Shown in pieces: positions 6,736 through 15,107 of a stretch of DNA of 38,341 bases. Positions within the stretch are counted from its first letter, which is position 1. Every line of letters begins with the position of its first letter. Source of the DNA: Mariniphaga sp. (GTDB lineage: Bacteria; Bacteroidota; Bacteroidia; Bacteroidales; Prolixibacteraceae); the NCBI GenBank assembly GCA_025355585.1, contig JANXZJ010000170.1:1-38341 (forward strand). Direction: 5' to 3'. Position numbers and translations under genes: made by a program. The notes under the pieces were generated by a model. That model was not told the DNA's origin. It made no database searches and saw only the letters and a list, made by a program, of their open reading frames with translations.

Positions 6736-9159
6736 GTGCGTCTTTCGGAAGTAGAAGAAAATAAGCGGGTTGTAATTACCAAAGTCCTGGGTCATGGCTC
6801 ATTTCGACGTCGGATCTCAGAAATGGGATTTGTTGCAGGGAAAGAGGTGATTGTACTTAAAAATGCACCACTTCGTGATCCGGTTGAATACCAATTGCTT
6901 GGATACAATGTTTCATTGCGTCGGGCCGAGGCTGAGTTGATTGAAGTGATTACCGCAGAAGAAGCAATGGAACTTGCCGCTCCGAATTTTGAAGGTACCA
7001 TCGACCTTGAGACCTTGAAGACTTCGGCACGGGAGAATGGGAAAACGATTCATGTTGCTTTAGCTGGAAATCCGAATTGTGGTAAAACAACGCTGTTTAA
7101 TCGTGTCACGAATTCTAAAGAGCATGTAGGAAATTACAGTGGTGTTACAGTGGATGCCAAGATCGCAACATTCCGGAGAAATGGTTATACATTCAAACTT
7201 GTCGACCTTCCGGGAACCTATTCATTAACAACCTTTTCTCCGGAAGAATTGTTTGCAAGAAATTACATTATCGAACAAGCCCCCGATATCGTTCTGAATG
7301 TAATTGACTCAACTAATCTCGAAAGGAATATGTTCCTCACGACGCAGTTGATCGATATGGATATTAAGGTTGTGATTGCGCTTAATATGCATGATGATCT
7401 TATAGCTGGCGGTGCAAAACTGGATTGTGAAAAGCTGGGTAAATTGCTTGGTATTCCAATCATTCCTACCATATCGAGTAAAGGAGAAGGAATGGACAAG
7501 CTATTTGATGAAATTATTGAGGTATACGAGGACCGGAACCCGGTTGTAAGACACATCCATATTAATTATGGCGAAGAACTCGAAAAATCGATAAAGGTCA
7601 TCCGGAAGGAAATAAAAAAAGATAAGCCAGGAAGTGTTGTTCTTTCTTCAAGATATCTGACAATCCGGCTATTGGATAAAGATCCGGAAGCATTGAAAGT
7701 CCTTGAGACATCGTCTAATTTTGCCCGGATTAGCGAGATAACCCAGGGCGAGATCTTGAGGCTTAAATCCAGGCTGAATGATGAGAGCTCCCATCTGATT
7801 ACGGATGCTAAATTTGGGTTTATAGCTGGTGCTCTGAAGGAAACATTTGTTCAGGGTGTGCAATGGCGTTATGCTATTACGGGAAAGATTGATCACCTTG
7901 TTACGCACCGGATATTCGGATTCCCGATTTTCCTGTTTTTCATGTTTTTGACTTTTTTTGCAACATTCAGGTTGGGTGCATTCCCCATGAACTGGATCAG
8001 TGAAGGCGTCACAATTATTTCTGATTTCATCAAAGCTACCATGCCTTTCGGAATGTTTAAAGACCTGCTTACGGATGGGATCATCAATGGTCTCGGCAGT
8101 ATAATTGTCTTTGTTCCTAATATTCTGATCTTATTTTTCTTCACTTCGTTAATGGAAGATACGGGTTATATGGCTCGTGCTGCTTTTATAATGGATAAAT
8201 TGATGCACAAAATAGGCCTGCACGGGCGTTCGTTTATCCCGATGGTGATGGGATTCGGGTGTAACGTACCTGCAATCATGGCAACACGTACGATCCGCAA
8301 TCGCAGTGACCGTTTGCTTACGATGCTGATTATCCCGTTCATGTCGTGCTCGGCGCGTTTGCCGGTTTATATTGTGTTGATCTCTGCCTTTTTTAAGGAT
8401 TATCCTGCCATGGTATTGACAGGTTTGTACCTGCTGGGAATTTCAATGGCGATTGTTATGGCTAAAATTTTAAACCGAACCATTTTCAAGCGGAAAGAAA
8501 CTCCGTTTGTAATGGAACTTCCTCCCTACAGGATGCCGGTTTTACGAAATACGTTGTTGCACATGTGGGACAAGGCAAGTCAATACTTCAAAAAAATCGG
8601 AGGTACTATCCTTGTTGCAGTGGTTATCATTTGGGCACTCGAGTATTTCCCAAGAAGTGAGGAAAATTTACATCAGAAAACAGGAACAGCAACTTCCAAA
8701 GTAATACATGACTGGCATGTGCAGTCTCAGATCGAAAACTCGTATCTGGGAATGATAGGTCGCACAATTGAACCTTTAATAAGACCACTGGGTTTCGACT
8801 GGCGCATGGGTATTTGTCTTGTTGCCGGGATACCTGCAAAAGAGATTGTTGTAAGTACGATGGGTGTCCTGTACGAAACCGGAAAAGATGATCAGAAAAG
8901 CAGGGAATTGCTGCCTGAAATACTACAGTCGGAAACCTATTATACCGGACCAAAAATAGGTGAGAAGGTATTTAATCGGGCTGTTGCACTTTCCTTCCTG
9001 GTTTTTGTACTGCTATATTTCCCTTGTATTGCAGTAATTGCTACTATAAAACGGGAATCCGGCAGTTTGAAATGGGCATTGTTTACTGTCTTTTATACCA
9101 CTGCCTTTGCGTGGATTACTGCCTTTATTACTTATAATATTGCGCTTTATTTTATTTAA
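6736..9159 (+). CDS. feoB: FeoA-FeoB fusion, ferrous iron transporter
   Basis: About 807 residues. Residues 1-75 form a FeoA/SH3-like domain (LSEVEENKRVVITKV, then GYNVSLRRAEAELIEV); the rest is FeoB, the GTP-dependent Fe2+ permease of the cytoplasmic membrane. Its G motifs are GNPNCGKTT (about 111-119), GVTVD (136-140), DLPG (157-160) and NMHD (217-220). The membrane half contains both Gate-type cores (GCNVPAIMATRTI and GIPAKEIVVSTMG). GTG 6736 is chosen since MRLSEV matches where FeoA proteins begin; a TTG at 6715 would add seven residues. In E. coli FeoA is a separate protein; fusion is usual in Bacteroidota. The next gene, 11 nt on, is the FeoB-associated Cys-rich protein, so this is a two-gene iron operon. 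Confidence 0.97.
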   Translation: MRLSEVEENKRVVITKVLGHGSFRRRISEMGFVAGKEVIVLKNAPLRDPVEYQLLGYNVSLRRAEAELIEVITAEEAMELAAPNFEGTIDLETLKTSARENGKTIHVALAGNPNCGKTTLFNRVTNSKEHVGNYSGVTVDAKIATFRRNGYTFKLVDLPGTYSLTTFSPEELFARNYIIEQAPDIVLNVIDSTNLERNMFLTTQLIDMDIKVVIALNMHDDLIAGGAKLDCEKLGKLLGIPIIPTISSKGEGMDKLFDEIIEVYEDRNPVVRHIHINYGEELEKSIKVIRKEIKKDKPGSVVLSSRYLTIRLLDKDPEALKVLETSSNFARISEITQGEILRLKSRLNDESSHLITDAKFGFIAGALKETFVQGVQWRYAITGKIDHLVTHRIFGFPIFLFFMFLTFFATFRLGAFPMNWISEGVTIISDFIKATMPFGMFKDLLTDGIINGLGSIIVFVPNILILFFFTSLMEDTGYMARAAFIMDKLMHKIGLHGRSFIPMVMGFGCNVPAIMATRTIRNRSDRLLTMLIIPFMSCSARLPVYIVLISAFFKDYPAMVLTGLYLLGISMAIVMAKILNRTIFKRKETPFVMELPPYRMPVLRNTLLHMWDKASQYFKKIGGTILVAVVIIWALEYFPRSEENLHQKTGTATSKVIHDWHVQSQIENSYLGMIGRTIEPLIRPLGFDWRMGICLVAGIPAKEIVVSTMGVLYETGKDDQKSRELLPEILQSETYYTGPKIGEKVFNRAVALSFLVFVLLYFPCIAVIATIKRESGSLKWALFTVFYTTAFAWITAFITYNIALYFI

Positions 9160-9170
9160 TACCTTCAGCT

Positions 9171-9341
9171 ATGCAGGAAATTGTAACATGGATTATTATT
9201 TTTGGCGCCGTTATTCTTTTGTTGATTAAGGCGTTAAAATCTTTAAAGTCGTTTGATAAATCGGATACTTGTAACGGATGCGGCAGCTCTTGCTCGGGGT
9301 GCGCTGTTGCTCCCGGAAATAGGAAAATTAAAAACAGTTGA
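9171..9341 (+). CDS. FeoB-associated Cys-rich membrane protein
   Basis: A 56-residue protein starting MQEIVTWIIIFGAVILLLIK: one membrane helix at the extreme N-terminus, a short basic segment, then a Cys cluster CNGCGSSCSGC at residues 34-44 and a basic tail. This is the layout of the small FeoB-associated Cys-rich proteins that follow feoB in many anaerobes. The cysteines could bind iron or an Fe-S cluster, or act as a redox sensor beside the FeoB pore; which of these is not known. It starts 11 nt after the feoAB stop and shares its transcript. Confidence 0.85.
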   Translation: MQEIVTWIIIFGAVILLLIKALKSLKSFDKSDTCNGCGSSCSGCAVAPGNRKIKNS

Positions 9342-9393
9342 GTTTTCAATTGCAATAAAGGTTAAATTACGAAGAACCCGGTCATAAATACTT

Positions 9394-9460
9394 ATATTCG
9401 CCTTAAATACAAAAGGTTAAAGGATGTAGTCCTTTAGCCTTTTGTCTTTAAGGCGAATAT
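9394..9460. terminator. Long bidirectional terminator hairpin
   Basis: ATATTCGCCTTAAA (from 9394) pairs with TTTAAGGCGAATAT (to 9460), and inside it ACAAAAGG and TAAAGGA pair with TCCTTTA and CCTTTTGT around the loop TGTAG. Small internal mismatches only. It sits between the convergent feo operon and pyk and can serve both. Confidence 0.75.
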
Positions 9461-9484
9461 TGTAGAATCTTCTATTCAAATGTT

Positions 9485-10924
9485 CTAGTTTTCGGTAGTG
9501 ATATGTTTGCTATCTTTTTTCTCTTTTGTCATTCGTTCTACAGAGGCAATTTCTATAAAAGATGTTCCTCCTCCTACTCCAAAATTTCCACCTACGTAGA
9601 CAACTGTATCGTTTTCTGTAATTTTACCGCGAGCCTCGAGATCAAGCAATGATGATTCTACCAGTTTATGTTTATTCTTTTTCGAGATGATCTGGCTGGC
9701 CTGAACGCCGTATGAGAGAGCCAGTTCGCGCTTGACACGTCCGTTGTGGCACTTGGCATAAACAGGTCGGGGGCTTCTAAAAGCAGAGATGTAACGGGCA
9801 ATTTTACCAGTCAGTGTATCAGTAACGATTGCAGCAACATTTAATTCATTGGCGGCCATTACGGCAGCTTCAGCCAGGAAAGCAGATACCTCGTTATCTA
9901 AACGTGGAACCGGCAAGTCATTACGCCTATCTTTACTTGATTCGATCTCAATTGCAACTCGGGTCATCAGAGCGACGGCTTCAACCGGATACTGTCCATA
10001 AGCAGTTTCACCAGATAACATAATAGCATCAGTCCGATCGAAAATTGCGTTGGCAACATCGCTAACCTCAGCTCTTGTTGGCCGCGGACTGTTGATCATT
10101 GTGTGCAGCATTTGAGTGGCAACAATGACAGGTTTTTTTCGCTCAACACATTTTCTGATCAGCACACGCTGTATTGCCGGAATCTTTTCCGCTGCGATTT
10201 CTATACCAAGATCACCTCTGGCAACCATAATCCCATACGAATAATCAAGTATTTCGTCGATATTGTTAACCCCATCGGTATTTTCGATCTTGGAGATAAT
10301 TTTTATTCGGCTATTCTTTGCATCCAGAATTTTCTGAACTGCTAAAACATCTTCTTTATTGCGGACAAAGGAATGAGCAACAAAATCAATATCATGATCA
10401 GCGGCCCACTCGATGAACATTTTATCTTTTTCTGTAATTGGAGGTAGTGAGAAAGAGACACCTGGTGTATTTATACTCTTTTTGTTTTTAATCTCACCGT
10501 CGTTGCATACAACAACTTCAAGCGCATCGCCAATTTTTGAAGTGATTTTTAGCTCAAGTTCGCCATCATCAATTAACATGGTACTTCCGATGGGAACATT
10601 GTCTGCAAAATCAGCGTAATCAACAATTAATAAGTCCGCTGAAGATTGTTCATCCCCGCCTTTAACGAGAAGTTTGTCCCCTGCTTTTACCGGAATGGAA
10701 TTTACGATATTTTTAGTTCTGATTTCGGGTCCCTTTGTATCAAGAAGGATTGCAATACAATCACACACCTCCCTTACATTATTGACAATTTTCAGTGCCG
10801 TATCAGGGGTTTGATGAGCGGTATTTATCCGGACAACGTTCATCCCGGCATCAAAAAGGGATTGCAAGAATTCCGGCTCACAATGTTTATCTGAGATCGT
10901 GGCCACTATCTTAGTGTGCTTCAT
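9485..10924 (-). CDS. pyk: Pyruvate kinase
   Basis: About 479 residues. Catalyses PEP + ADP to pyruvate + ATP, the last step of glycolysis. Visible family marks: KIVATISD at the N-terminus, NVVRINTAH, the LLDTKGPEIRT loop, the KIISKIEN active-site strand with the essential lysine, VARGDLGIEI, and the ATQMLHTMINSPRPTRAEVSDVANA region split over residues about 270-300. The C-terminal allosteric domain is present. ATG 10924 (MKHTKIVA) best matches family starts; ATGs at 10933 and 10942 are in frame and only add a few residues. A -7 element lies at 10963-10970. In this window the PEP-forming enzyme PckG lies about 4 kb away, so both directions of the PEP-pyruvate/oxaloacetate node are represented. 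Confidence 0.97.
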   Translation of the reverse strand: MKHTKIVATISDKHCEPEFLQSLFDAGMNVVRINTAHQTPDTALKIVNNVREVCDCIAILLDTKGPEIRTKNIVNSIPVKAGDKLLVKGGDEQSSADLLIVDYADFADNVPIGSTMLIDDGELELKITSKIGDALEVVVCNDGEIKNKKSINTPGVSFSLPPITEKDKMFIEWAADHDIDFVAHSFVRNKEDVLAVQKILDAKNSRIKIISKIENTDGVNNIDEILDYSYGIMVARGDLGIEIAAEKIPAIQRVLIRKCVERKKPVIVATQMLHTMINSPRPTRAEVSDVANAIFDRTDAIMLSGETAYGQYPVEAVALMTRVAIEIESSKDRRNDLPVPRLDNEVSAFLAEAAVMAANELNVAAIVTDTLTGKIARYISAFRSPRPVYAKCHNGRVKRELALSYGVQASQIISKKNKHKLVESSLLDLEARGKITENDTVVYVGGNFGVGGGTSFIEIASVERMTKEKKDSKHITTEN

Positions 10925-10962
10925 TGTATTCATGTTCAACAATATTAAATTTCTATTTGATG

Positions 10963-10970
10963 CAAAGGTA
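10963..10970 (-). promoter_or_regulatory. -7 element TACCTTTG for pyk
   Basis: CAAAGGTA on the plus strand is TACCTTTG on the minus strand, 39 nt before the chosen pyk start. The -33 box is not clear. Confidence 0.5.
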
Positions 10971-11073
10971 GTCCAATTTCAGGACGCAAGGGATTGCTCC
11001 CAGGTCAGCCTGCTAGAATACCATTACGTCAAATATAACACAAATATTTGAATATGTGCGCACCCAAGCGATT

Positions 11074-11089
11074 CAACCGGCACCGGTTG
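11074..11089. promoter_or_regulatory. Palindrome CAACCGG-CA-CCGGTTG, candidate operator
   Basis: Perfect 7-bp arms separated by 2 nt, which favours protein binding over an RNA hairpin. Two further perfect palindromes lie close by: CAAATATTTG (11041-11050) and GTGCGCAC (11056-11063). All are in the aroQ-pyk intergenic region, upstream of the pyk -7 element. Confidence 0.35.
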
Positions 11090-11137
11090 TGACCGATTAA
11101 TTAACGAATTGTTAATCATGCTCCATCACAATTTACA

Positions 11138-11560
11138 TCATACCGGTACAAGAAAGCTCTCAACACCGAGTCTGTACGAATCGAGTCCAAATCCCATAAT
11201 GCTCCCTTTGCACACCGGACCGATTAAAGATTCATGTCTGAAATTTTCCCTCGTAAGGATGTTTGAGATATGAACTTCTACCACAGGAGTGGTGATTGCA
11301 GCTATCGCATCACGCAATGCAACTGAGGTATGAGTGTATGCTCCTGCATTAAATACGATGCCGTGTGCAGAAAATCCGACTTTCTGAAGATAATTTATGA
11401 GTTCGCCTTCGACATTCGATTGAAAATAATCAAACTCGATGTCAGGAAACCTGGAAATCATAATTTCATAATAATTTGTAAATGAAGTACTTCCATAAAT
11501 GCTTTTTTCTCTGACCCCCAGTAAATTTAAATTTGGGCCGTTTACAATAATAATTTTCAT
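11138..11560 (-). CDS. aroQ: Type II 3-dehydroquinate dehydratase
   Basis: 140 residues, the usual length for AroQ. Converts 3-dehydroquinate to 3-dehydroshikimate, the third step of the shikimate pathway, as a cytoplasmic dodecamer in characterised members. Motifs: GPNLNLLGVRE at the N-terminus, the flexible loop with the catalytic tyrosine (SIYG), FNAGAYTHTSVALRDA, VVEVHISN and the C-terminal KGSIMGFGLDSYRLG. ATG 11560 is preferred over an immediately upstream TTG (11563). It is divergent from xerD across a 136-nt spacer, an arrangement often seen in Bacteroidales. Confidence 0.96.
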   Translation of the reverse strand: MKIIIVNGPNLNLLGVREKSIYGSTSFTNYYEIMISRFPDIEFDYFQSNVEGELINYLQKVGFSAHGIVFNAGAYTHTSVALRDAIAAITTPVVEVHISNILTRENFRHESLIGPVCKGSIMGFGLDSYRLGVESFLVPV

Positions 11561-11696
11561 CAAAGTAAAATATTTTGTATATTTATCGTGTGCAATTTGC
11601 GAAAAAATGTAACAACTTTTTCGTATTTACGTTTGTTTGGTAATATATAATAAGATTAGCTAAATTGTTTCAACTTTAAATTTAAAAAAAAGTATT

Positions 11697-12596
11697 ATGA
11701 ATTGGTTAGAAAGCAAAAAAGGGTATGAAACATTTTTGAGGATAGAGAAATCGCTTTCTCCGAACTCAGTAAGTGCGTATGTGAATGACATCAACAAACT
11801 TATATCGTTTGTTGAGGAGTTTTATCCAAACCTCACACCGGAAACGGTCAAATTGGCTCAGTTAAGAAAATTTGTTGAGTGGATGAACCAGAAGGGGATA
11901 AGTCCCCGTACACAAGCCCGAACGATTTCCGGGATTAAATCTTTCTATAAGTTTCTGTTAATTGAAGAAGCGGTAGAAAATGATCCAACAACGCTCGTAG
12001 AATCTCCTAGAATTGGACGTAAACTTCCTGAGATTCTAACTGACGACGAAATCAATCGGTTAATTGAGGCCATCGACGATACAAAGGCGGAAGGTCTACG
12101 CAACAAAGCAATTCTTGAGACACTGTACAGCTGTGGATTAAGAGTTTCTGAACTTGTTGATCTTAAGCTTTCGAATCTTCATTTTGAGCAGGAATTTCTT
12201 AGAATCGCCGGAAAAGGAGAACGCGAACGTCTGGTTCCTATCAGTAAAAGAGCCATTGAAGATATCAAGAAATATCTGATTAACTCGCGCAAAAAACTGA
12301 CGATCGAAAAAGGCTTCGAGAACATCGTATTCTTAAACAGAAGAGGAAAGAAATTAAGCAGGGTTATGATTTTCACCATTATTAAAAATCTTGCTGACAA
12401 AATCAAACTGGAAAAGAATATTAGTCCTCACACTTTCAGGCATTCATTTGCATCTGCTCTTGTGCAGGGTGGTGCTGATTTAAGAACCGTACAGGAGATG
12501 TTAGGTCACGAATCAATTCTTACTACCGAGATTTATACTCATTTAGATAAAGAATATCTAAAGGATACAGTAAATAAATTTCATCCAAGGTCGTAA
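11697..12596 (+). CDS. xerD: Site-specific tyrosine recombinase XerD
   Basis: 299 residues. N-terminal SAM-like core-binding domain (about 1-90) and catalytic domain (about 110-295). The full catalytic set is visible: R149 in GLRVSEL, K173 in AGKGERER, H245 and R248 in HTFRHSFA, H271 in LGHES and the nucleophile Y280 in TEIYTH. With XerC, XerD resolves chromosome dimers at dif, activated by FtsK, which is also encoded in this window. Its conserved chromosomal setting beside aroQ, with no integration signals, supports the housekeeping role over a phage or transposon integrase. A hairpin terminator follows at 12634. Confidence 0.93.
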   Translation: MNWLESKKGYETFLRIEKSLSPNSVSAYVNDINKLISFVEEFYPNLTPETVKLAQLRKFVEWMNQKGISPRTQARTISGIKSFYKFLLIEEAVENDPTTLVESPRIGRKLPEILTDDEINRLIEAIDDTKAEGLRNKAILETLYSCGLRVSELVDLKLSNLHFEQEFLRIAGKGERERLVPISKRAIEDIKKYLINSRKKLTIEKGFENIVFLNRRGKKLSRVMIFTIIKNLADKIKLEKNISPHTFRHSFASALVQGGADLRTVQEMLGHESILTTEIYTHLDKEYLKDTVNKFHPRS

Positions 12597-12633
12597 GATT
12601 AATTGGCTGGTTTCCTGTAAATAGGTAATTTAC

Positions 12634-12676
12634 AACAGAAGGACGTTGTAACCATATGGTTGCATGTCCTTTTGTT
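12634..12676 (+). terminator. Terminator after xerD
   Basis: AACAGAAGGAC (12634-12644) pairs with GTCCTTTTGTT (12666-12676, one mismatch or wobble), with an inner palindrome AACCATATGGTT, followed by ATTTT. Confidence 0.65.
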
Positions 12677-13011
12677 ATTTTAGGCATTGCAATGTTTAGA
12701 GTAGCCCTACTTCTTTAAGAAAAGTTTTTAGTGAAGGATAAAGTCTTGAGCGTTAATCTTTATTTCGTTAATAGAAAGTCAACTCAAAGGTAGATGATCG
12801 GAAAAACAATTTTTCTGAATTGATCGTATCATTTGCGCAATTTCATCCTACCCAATCTTGATATTTAAGCAGTTTAAAGGTTCTGTAAGCCAACTTGCTC
12901 ATCTTATTCAGGTACCCTCTTCCATTTTCAGATAAATACACTGTTGAAATACCGTTTGTTAAGTATTACTTAAATTATTAAGCATAGGCGTGTGTATGCG
13001 TTAAAATGAAT
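12677..13011. other. Gene-free stretch before the XRE-cupin gene
   Basis: About 330 nt of AT-rich DNA with no supported ORF, RNA gene or repeat. Confidence 0.5.
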
Positions 13012-13019
13012 TATCTTTG
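13012..13019 (+). promoter_or_regulatory. -7 element TATCTTTG
   Basis: Matches TAnnTTTG 38 nt before the start of the XRE-cupin gene; no convincing -33 box. Confidence 0.45.
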
Positions 13020-13056
13020 GATCCGTAAGTGAAAGAAAAATGTTGTTGTATTTAAG

Positions 13057-13617
13057 ATGTTACAAATGAATCGGTTAGGAGAAAGAATCAAGCGTAAGAG
13101 AGAGATGTTAAGTTTACCCTTAAGTGATCTGTCGAAAAAAGTAGGGATTAGTGCCAGTGCACTTTCGCAAATCGAAAATTCTAAAGCCTTTCCTTCAATT
13201 GTTACGCTAAAGAGTATTGCAAATAGTTTATATACTACTGTAGGCGAATTGATTGGCGAGCATGAGTCTCTTACTAAAAATCCATTAATCAAAGCTGTTG
13301 ATATAAAATTTGTGAAGGTGAATTCGAGTGGAACCACGCTCTTCCTCCTTTCGCACCACGAAAACAGCAAGCAGATGGAGCCTTACATCCTGAAATTTGT
13401 AGAGAATTCCGATTCTTCTGAAATAATGCTCAACCATCCTGGCCAGGAATTCATATATGTCCTCGAAGGTAAATTGATGATCACACTTGACAATTCCCAG
13501 TATATTCTCGAAAAGGGGGATAATTTCTATTACAACTCCACAATCCCTCATACTTTGAAAAATATTCATACCTCCTCGGCAAAAGTATTGTGGGTAGTCA
13601 CTCCTCCAAACATCTGA
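13057..13617 (+). CDS. XRE-family regulator with cupin sensor domain
   Basis: 186 residues. Residues about 7-62 form an XRE helix-turn-helix (LSDLSKKVGISASALSQIEN is the recognition part), and about 110-180 a small beta-barrel cupin with HPGQEFIYVLEGKL and EKGDNFYYNSTIPHTL. Such HTH-cupin proteins are DNA-binding regulators whose cupin senses a small metabolite; many control amino acid or polyamine use (PuuR is a characterised example). The metal-type cupin histidines are only partly kept, so the ligand cannot be told. ATG 13057 is used; ATG 13066 (MNRLGERIK) is an alternative. It precedes the aminotransferase and pckG on the same strand, with a separate -7 element between, so control of that enzyme pair is plausible but unproven. 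Confidence 0.88.
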   Translation: MLQMNRLGERIKRKREMLSLPLSDLSKKVGISASALSQIENSKAFPSIVTLKSIANSLYTTVGELIGEHESLTKNPLIKAVDIKFVKVNSSGTTLFLLSHHENSKQMEPYILKFVENSDSSEIMLNHPGQEFIYVLEGKLMITLDNSQYILEKGDNFYYNSTIPHTLKNIHTSSAKVLWVVTPPNI

Positions 13618-13708
13618 TTAAACATCAGACTGGGTTTTTCTATATCAAATCATTGTTAAGTTTTGACTATTTTCAAGGATGATGTTTCAATTTCTCAGGA
13701 TAATTGAA

Positions 13709-13716
13709 TAATTTTG
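13709..13716 (+). promoter_or_regulatory. Promoter of the aminotransferase gene
   Basis: -7 element TAATTTTG, with a -33-like TTTC (13685-13688) 20 nt upstream, a spacing that fits the Bacteroidota consensus. The start codon is 37 nt downstream. Confidence 0.55.
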
Positions 13717-13753
13717 CGATTAAGTAGCAATTAAATAAATTAAACAGTACTTA

Positions 13754-15049
13754 ATGGATCCACAAGCAATCAACTTGAATGAAACCATTCAAAAGCTGAA
13801 TAAAAACGTTCTTGAACTATTGTCTGACAGAGGCAAGAATATATTTTTTCCGAAACTCGGGATTTTGTCTCAATCAGGACAGGCCAAAGGGAAAAACATA
13901 AATGCTACTATCGGCGAGGCTATTGAGGACGATAGTACTTCAATGCACCTTTCTGAATTTGATAAACTGATCAAACTTCCACTGGGATCCGTTTACCCAT
14001 ACGCTCCCAGTTTTGGAAAAAAGGAATTGCGTGACTGCTGGAAAGAATTTATTTACCAGAAGAATCCTTCACTCGGAACTACTTCAATAAGTACGCCTAT
14101 AGTAACCTGTGGGTTGACGCATGGAATCAGCATGTCGGGTTATTTATTTGTTGACGAAGGCGATACAGTCGTAATTCCTGATCTTTTCTGGGAGAATTAT
14201 TCCCTGATCTTCGAAAACGCCTACAAAGGCAAAGTGGTTACATTCCCGCTTTTTAAAAACGGTGGTTTCAACATTGACGGATTCACAGAAACACTTGATA
14301 ATATTGATGGGAAAATCGTTCTTTTATTGAATTTTCCTAATAATCCCACAGGATATACTCCCCTTGTTCCAGAGATAAATCTGATAGTAGATGCGGTTCA
14401 AAAGCAAGCTGATCACGGTAAAAACGTTGTTGCAATAATTGACGATGCCTATTTTGGTTTGGTGTACGAAAAGAACGTTTATACCGAATCAATATTTACA
14501 CAGCTTTGCAATTTAAGCGAAAATGTGTTGGCCGTGAAACTTGACGGACCAACCAAAGAGGATTATGTCTGGGGTTTCAGGGTTGGATTTATGTCGTTTG
14601 GAGTGAAGAATGGTACAGCCGAACTTTATGAAGCACTTGAAAATAAAACCGCAGGTGCCGTAAGGGGAAACATTTCGAATGTGAGTAACCTTTCACAATC
14701 ATTGTTATACCAGGCGTATTTCTCAGCAGCATATCAATCGGATAAAATAGAGAAATATGCTACACTCCAATCCAGGTATCAGACCGTTCAGCAAGTCCTT
14801 GCTGAACCGAAATATCTTAAATACTTTACTGCATTGCCCTTTAATTCAGGCTATTTCATGTGTGTGGGATTGAATGATCAGTTAAATGCTGAAGCGATCC
14901 GAAAAATTCTTCTCGATAAATACAGCACGGGAGTAATTGTTTTTGGAAACCTGATCCGATTGGCATTTTCAGCCGTACCGCAGTCAAAAATTCACGAGCT
15001 TATCGAAAATATATATTCTGCTTGTAAAGACTATATCGAACAGAAATAG
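13754..15049 (+). CDS. Class I/II PLP-dependent aminotransferase
   Basis: 431 residues, fold-type I. Cofactor and substrate residues can be placed: NFPNNPTGY (193-201, N197), DDAYFG (230-235, Asp and Tyr contacting the pyridine ring and phosphate side), K268 in DGPTKEDY as the Schiff-base lysine, and R276 in GFRVGF. The N-terminal segment (about 1-75), with QAKGKNINATIGEA, is unlike that of AspC-type enzymes. Its amino donor and acceptor cannot be told from sequence; no biosynthetic partner is adjacent. It lies between an XRE-cupin regulator and the GTP-type PEP carboxykinase, which would suit amino acid breakdown feeding oxaloacetate and gluconeogenesis, but that is inference from context. 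Confidence 0.88.
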   Translation: MDPQAINLNETIQKLNKNVLELLSDRGKNIFFPKLGILSQSGQAKGKNINATIGEAIEDDSTSMHLSEFDKLIKLPLGSVYPYAPSFGKKELRDCWKEFIYQKNPSLGTTSISTPIVTCGLTHGISMSGYLFVDEGDTVVIPDLFWENYSLIFENAYKGKVVTFPLFKNGGFNIDGFTETLDNIDGKIVLLLNFPNNPTGYTPLVPEINLIVDAVQKQADHGKNVVAIIDDAYFGLVYEKNVYTESIFTQLCNLSENVLAVKLDGPTKEDYVWGFRVGFMSFGVKNGTAELYEALENKTAGAVRGNISNVSNLSQSLLYQAYFSAAYQSDKIEKYATLQSRYQTVQQVLAEPKYLKYFTALPFNSGYFMCVGLNDQLNAEAIRKILLDKYSTGVIVFGNLIRLAFSAVPQSKIHELIENIYSACKDYIEQK

Positions 15050-15107
15050 ATTTAATACAGATTGATTTAGAATTTTTTAATAAACATTTATCAAAAATCG
15101 CAATTTA

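Noticed and set aside
11697..12596. XerD-like gene as a phage or transposon integrase
   Set aside because: Its size, complete catalytic set and location beside aroQ without att-like repeats fit the housekeeping recombinase.
13612..13640. Terminator after the XRE-cupin gene
   Set aside because: TCTGAT/ATCAGA gives only six pairs and the T run is offset by GACTGGG; too weak to list.
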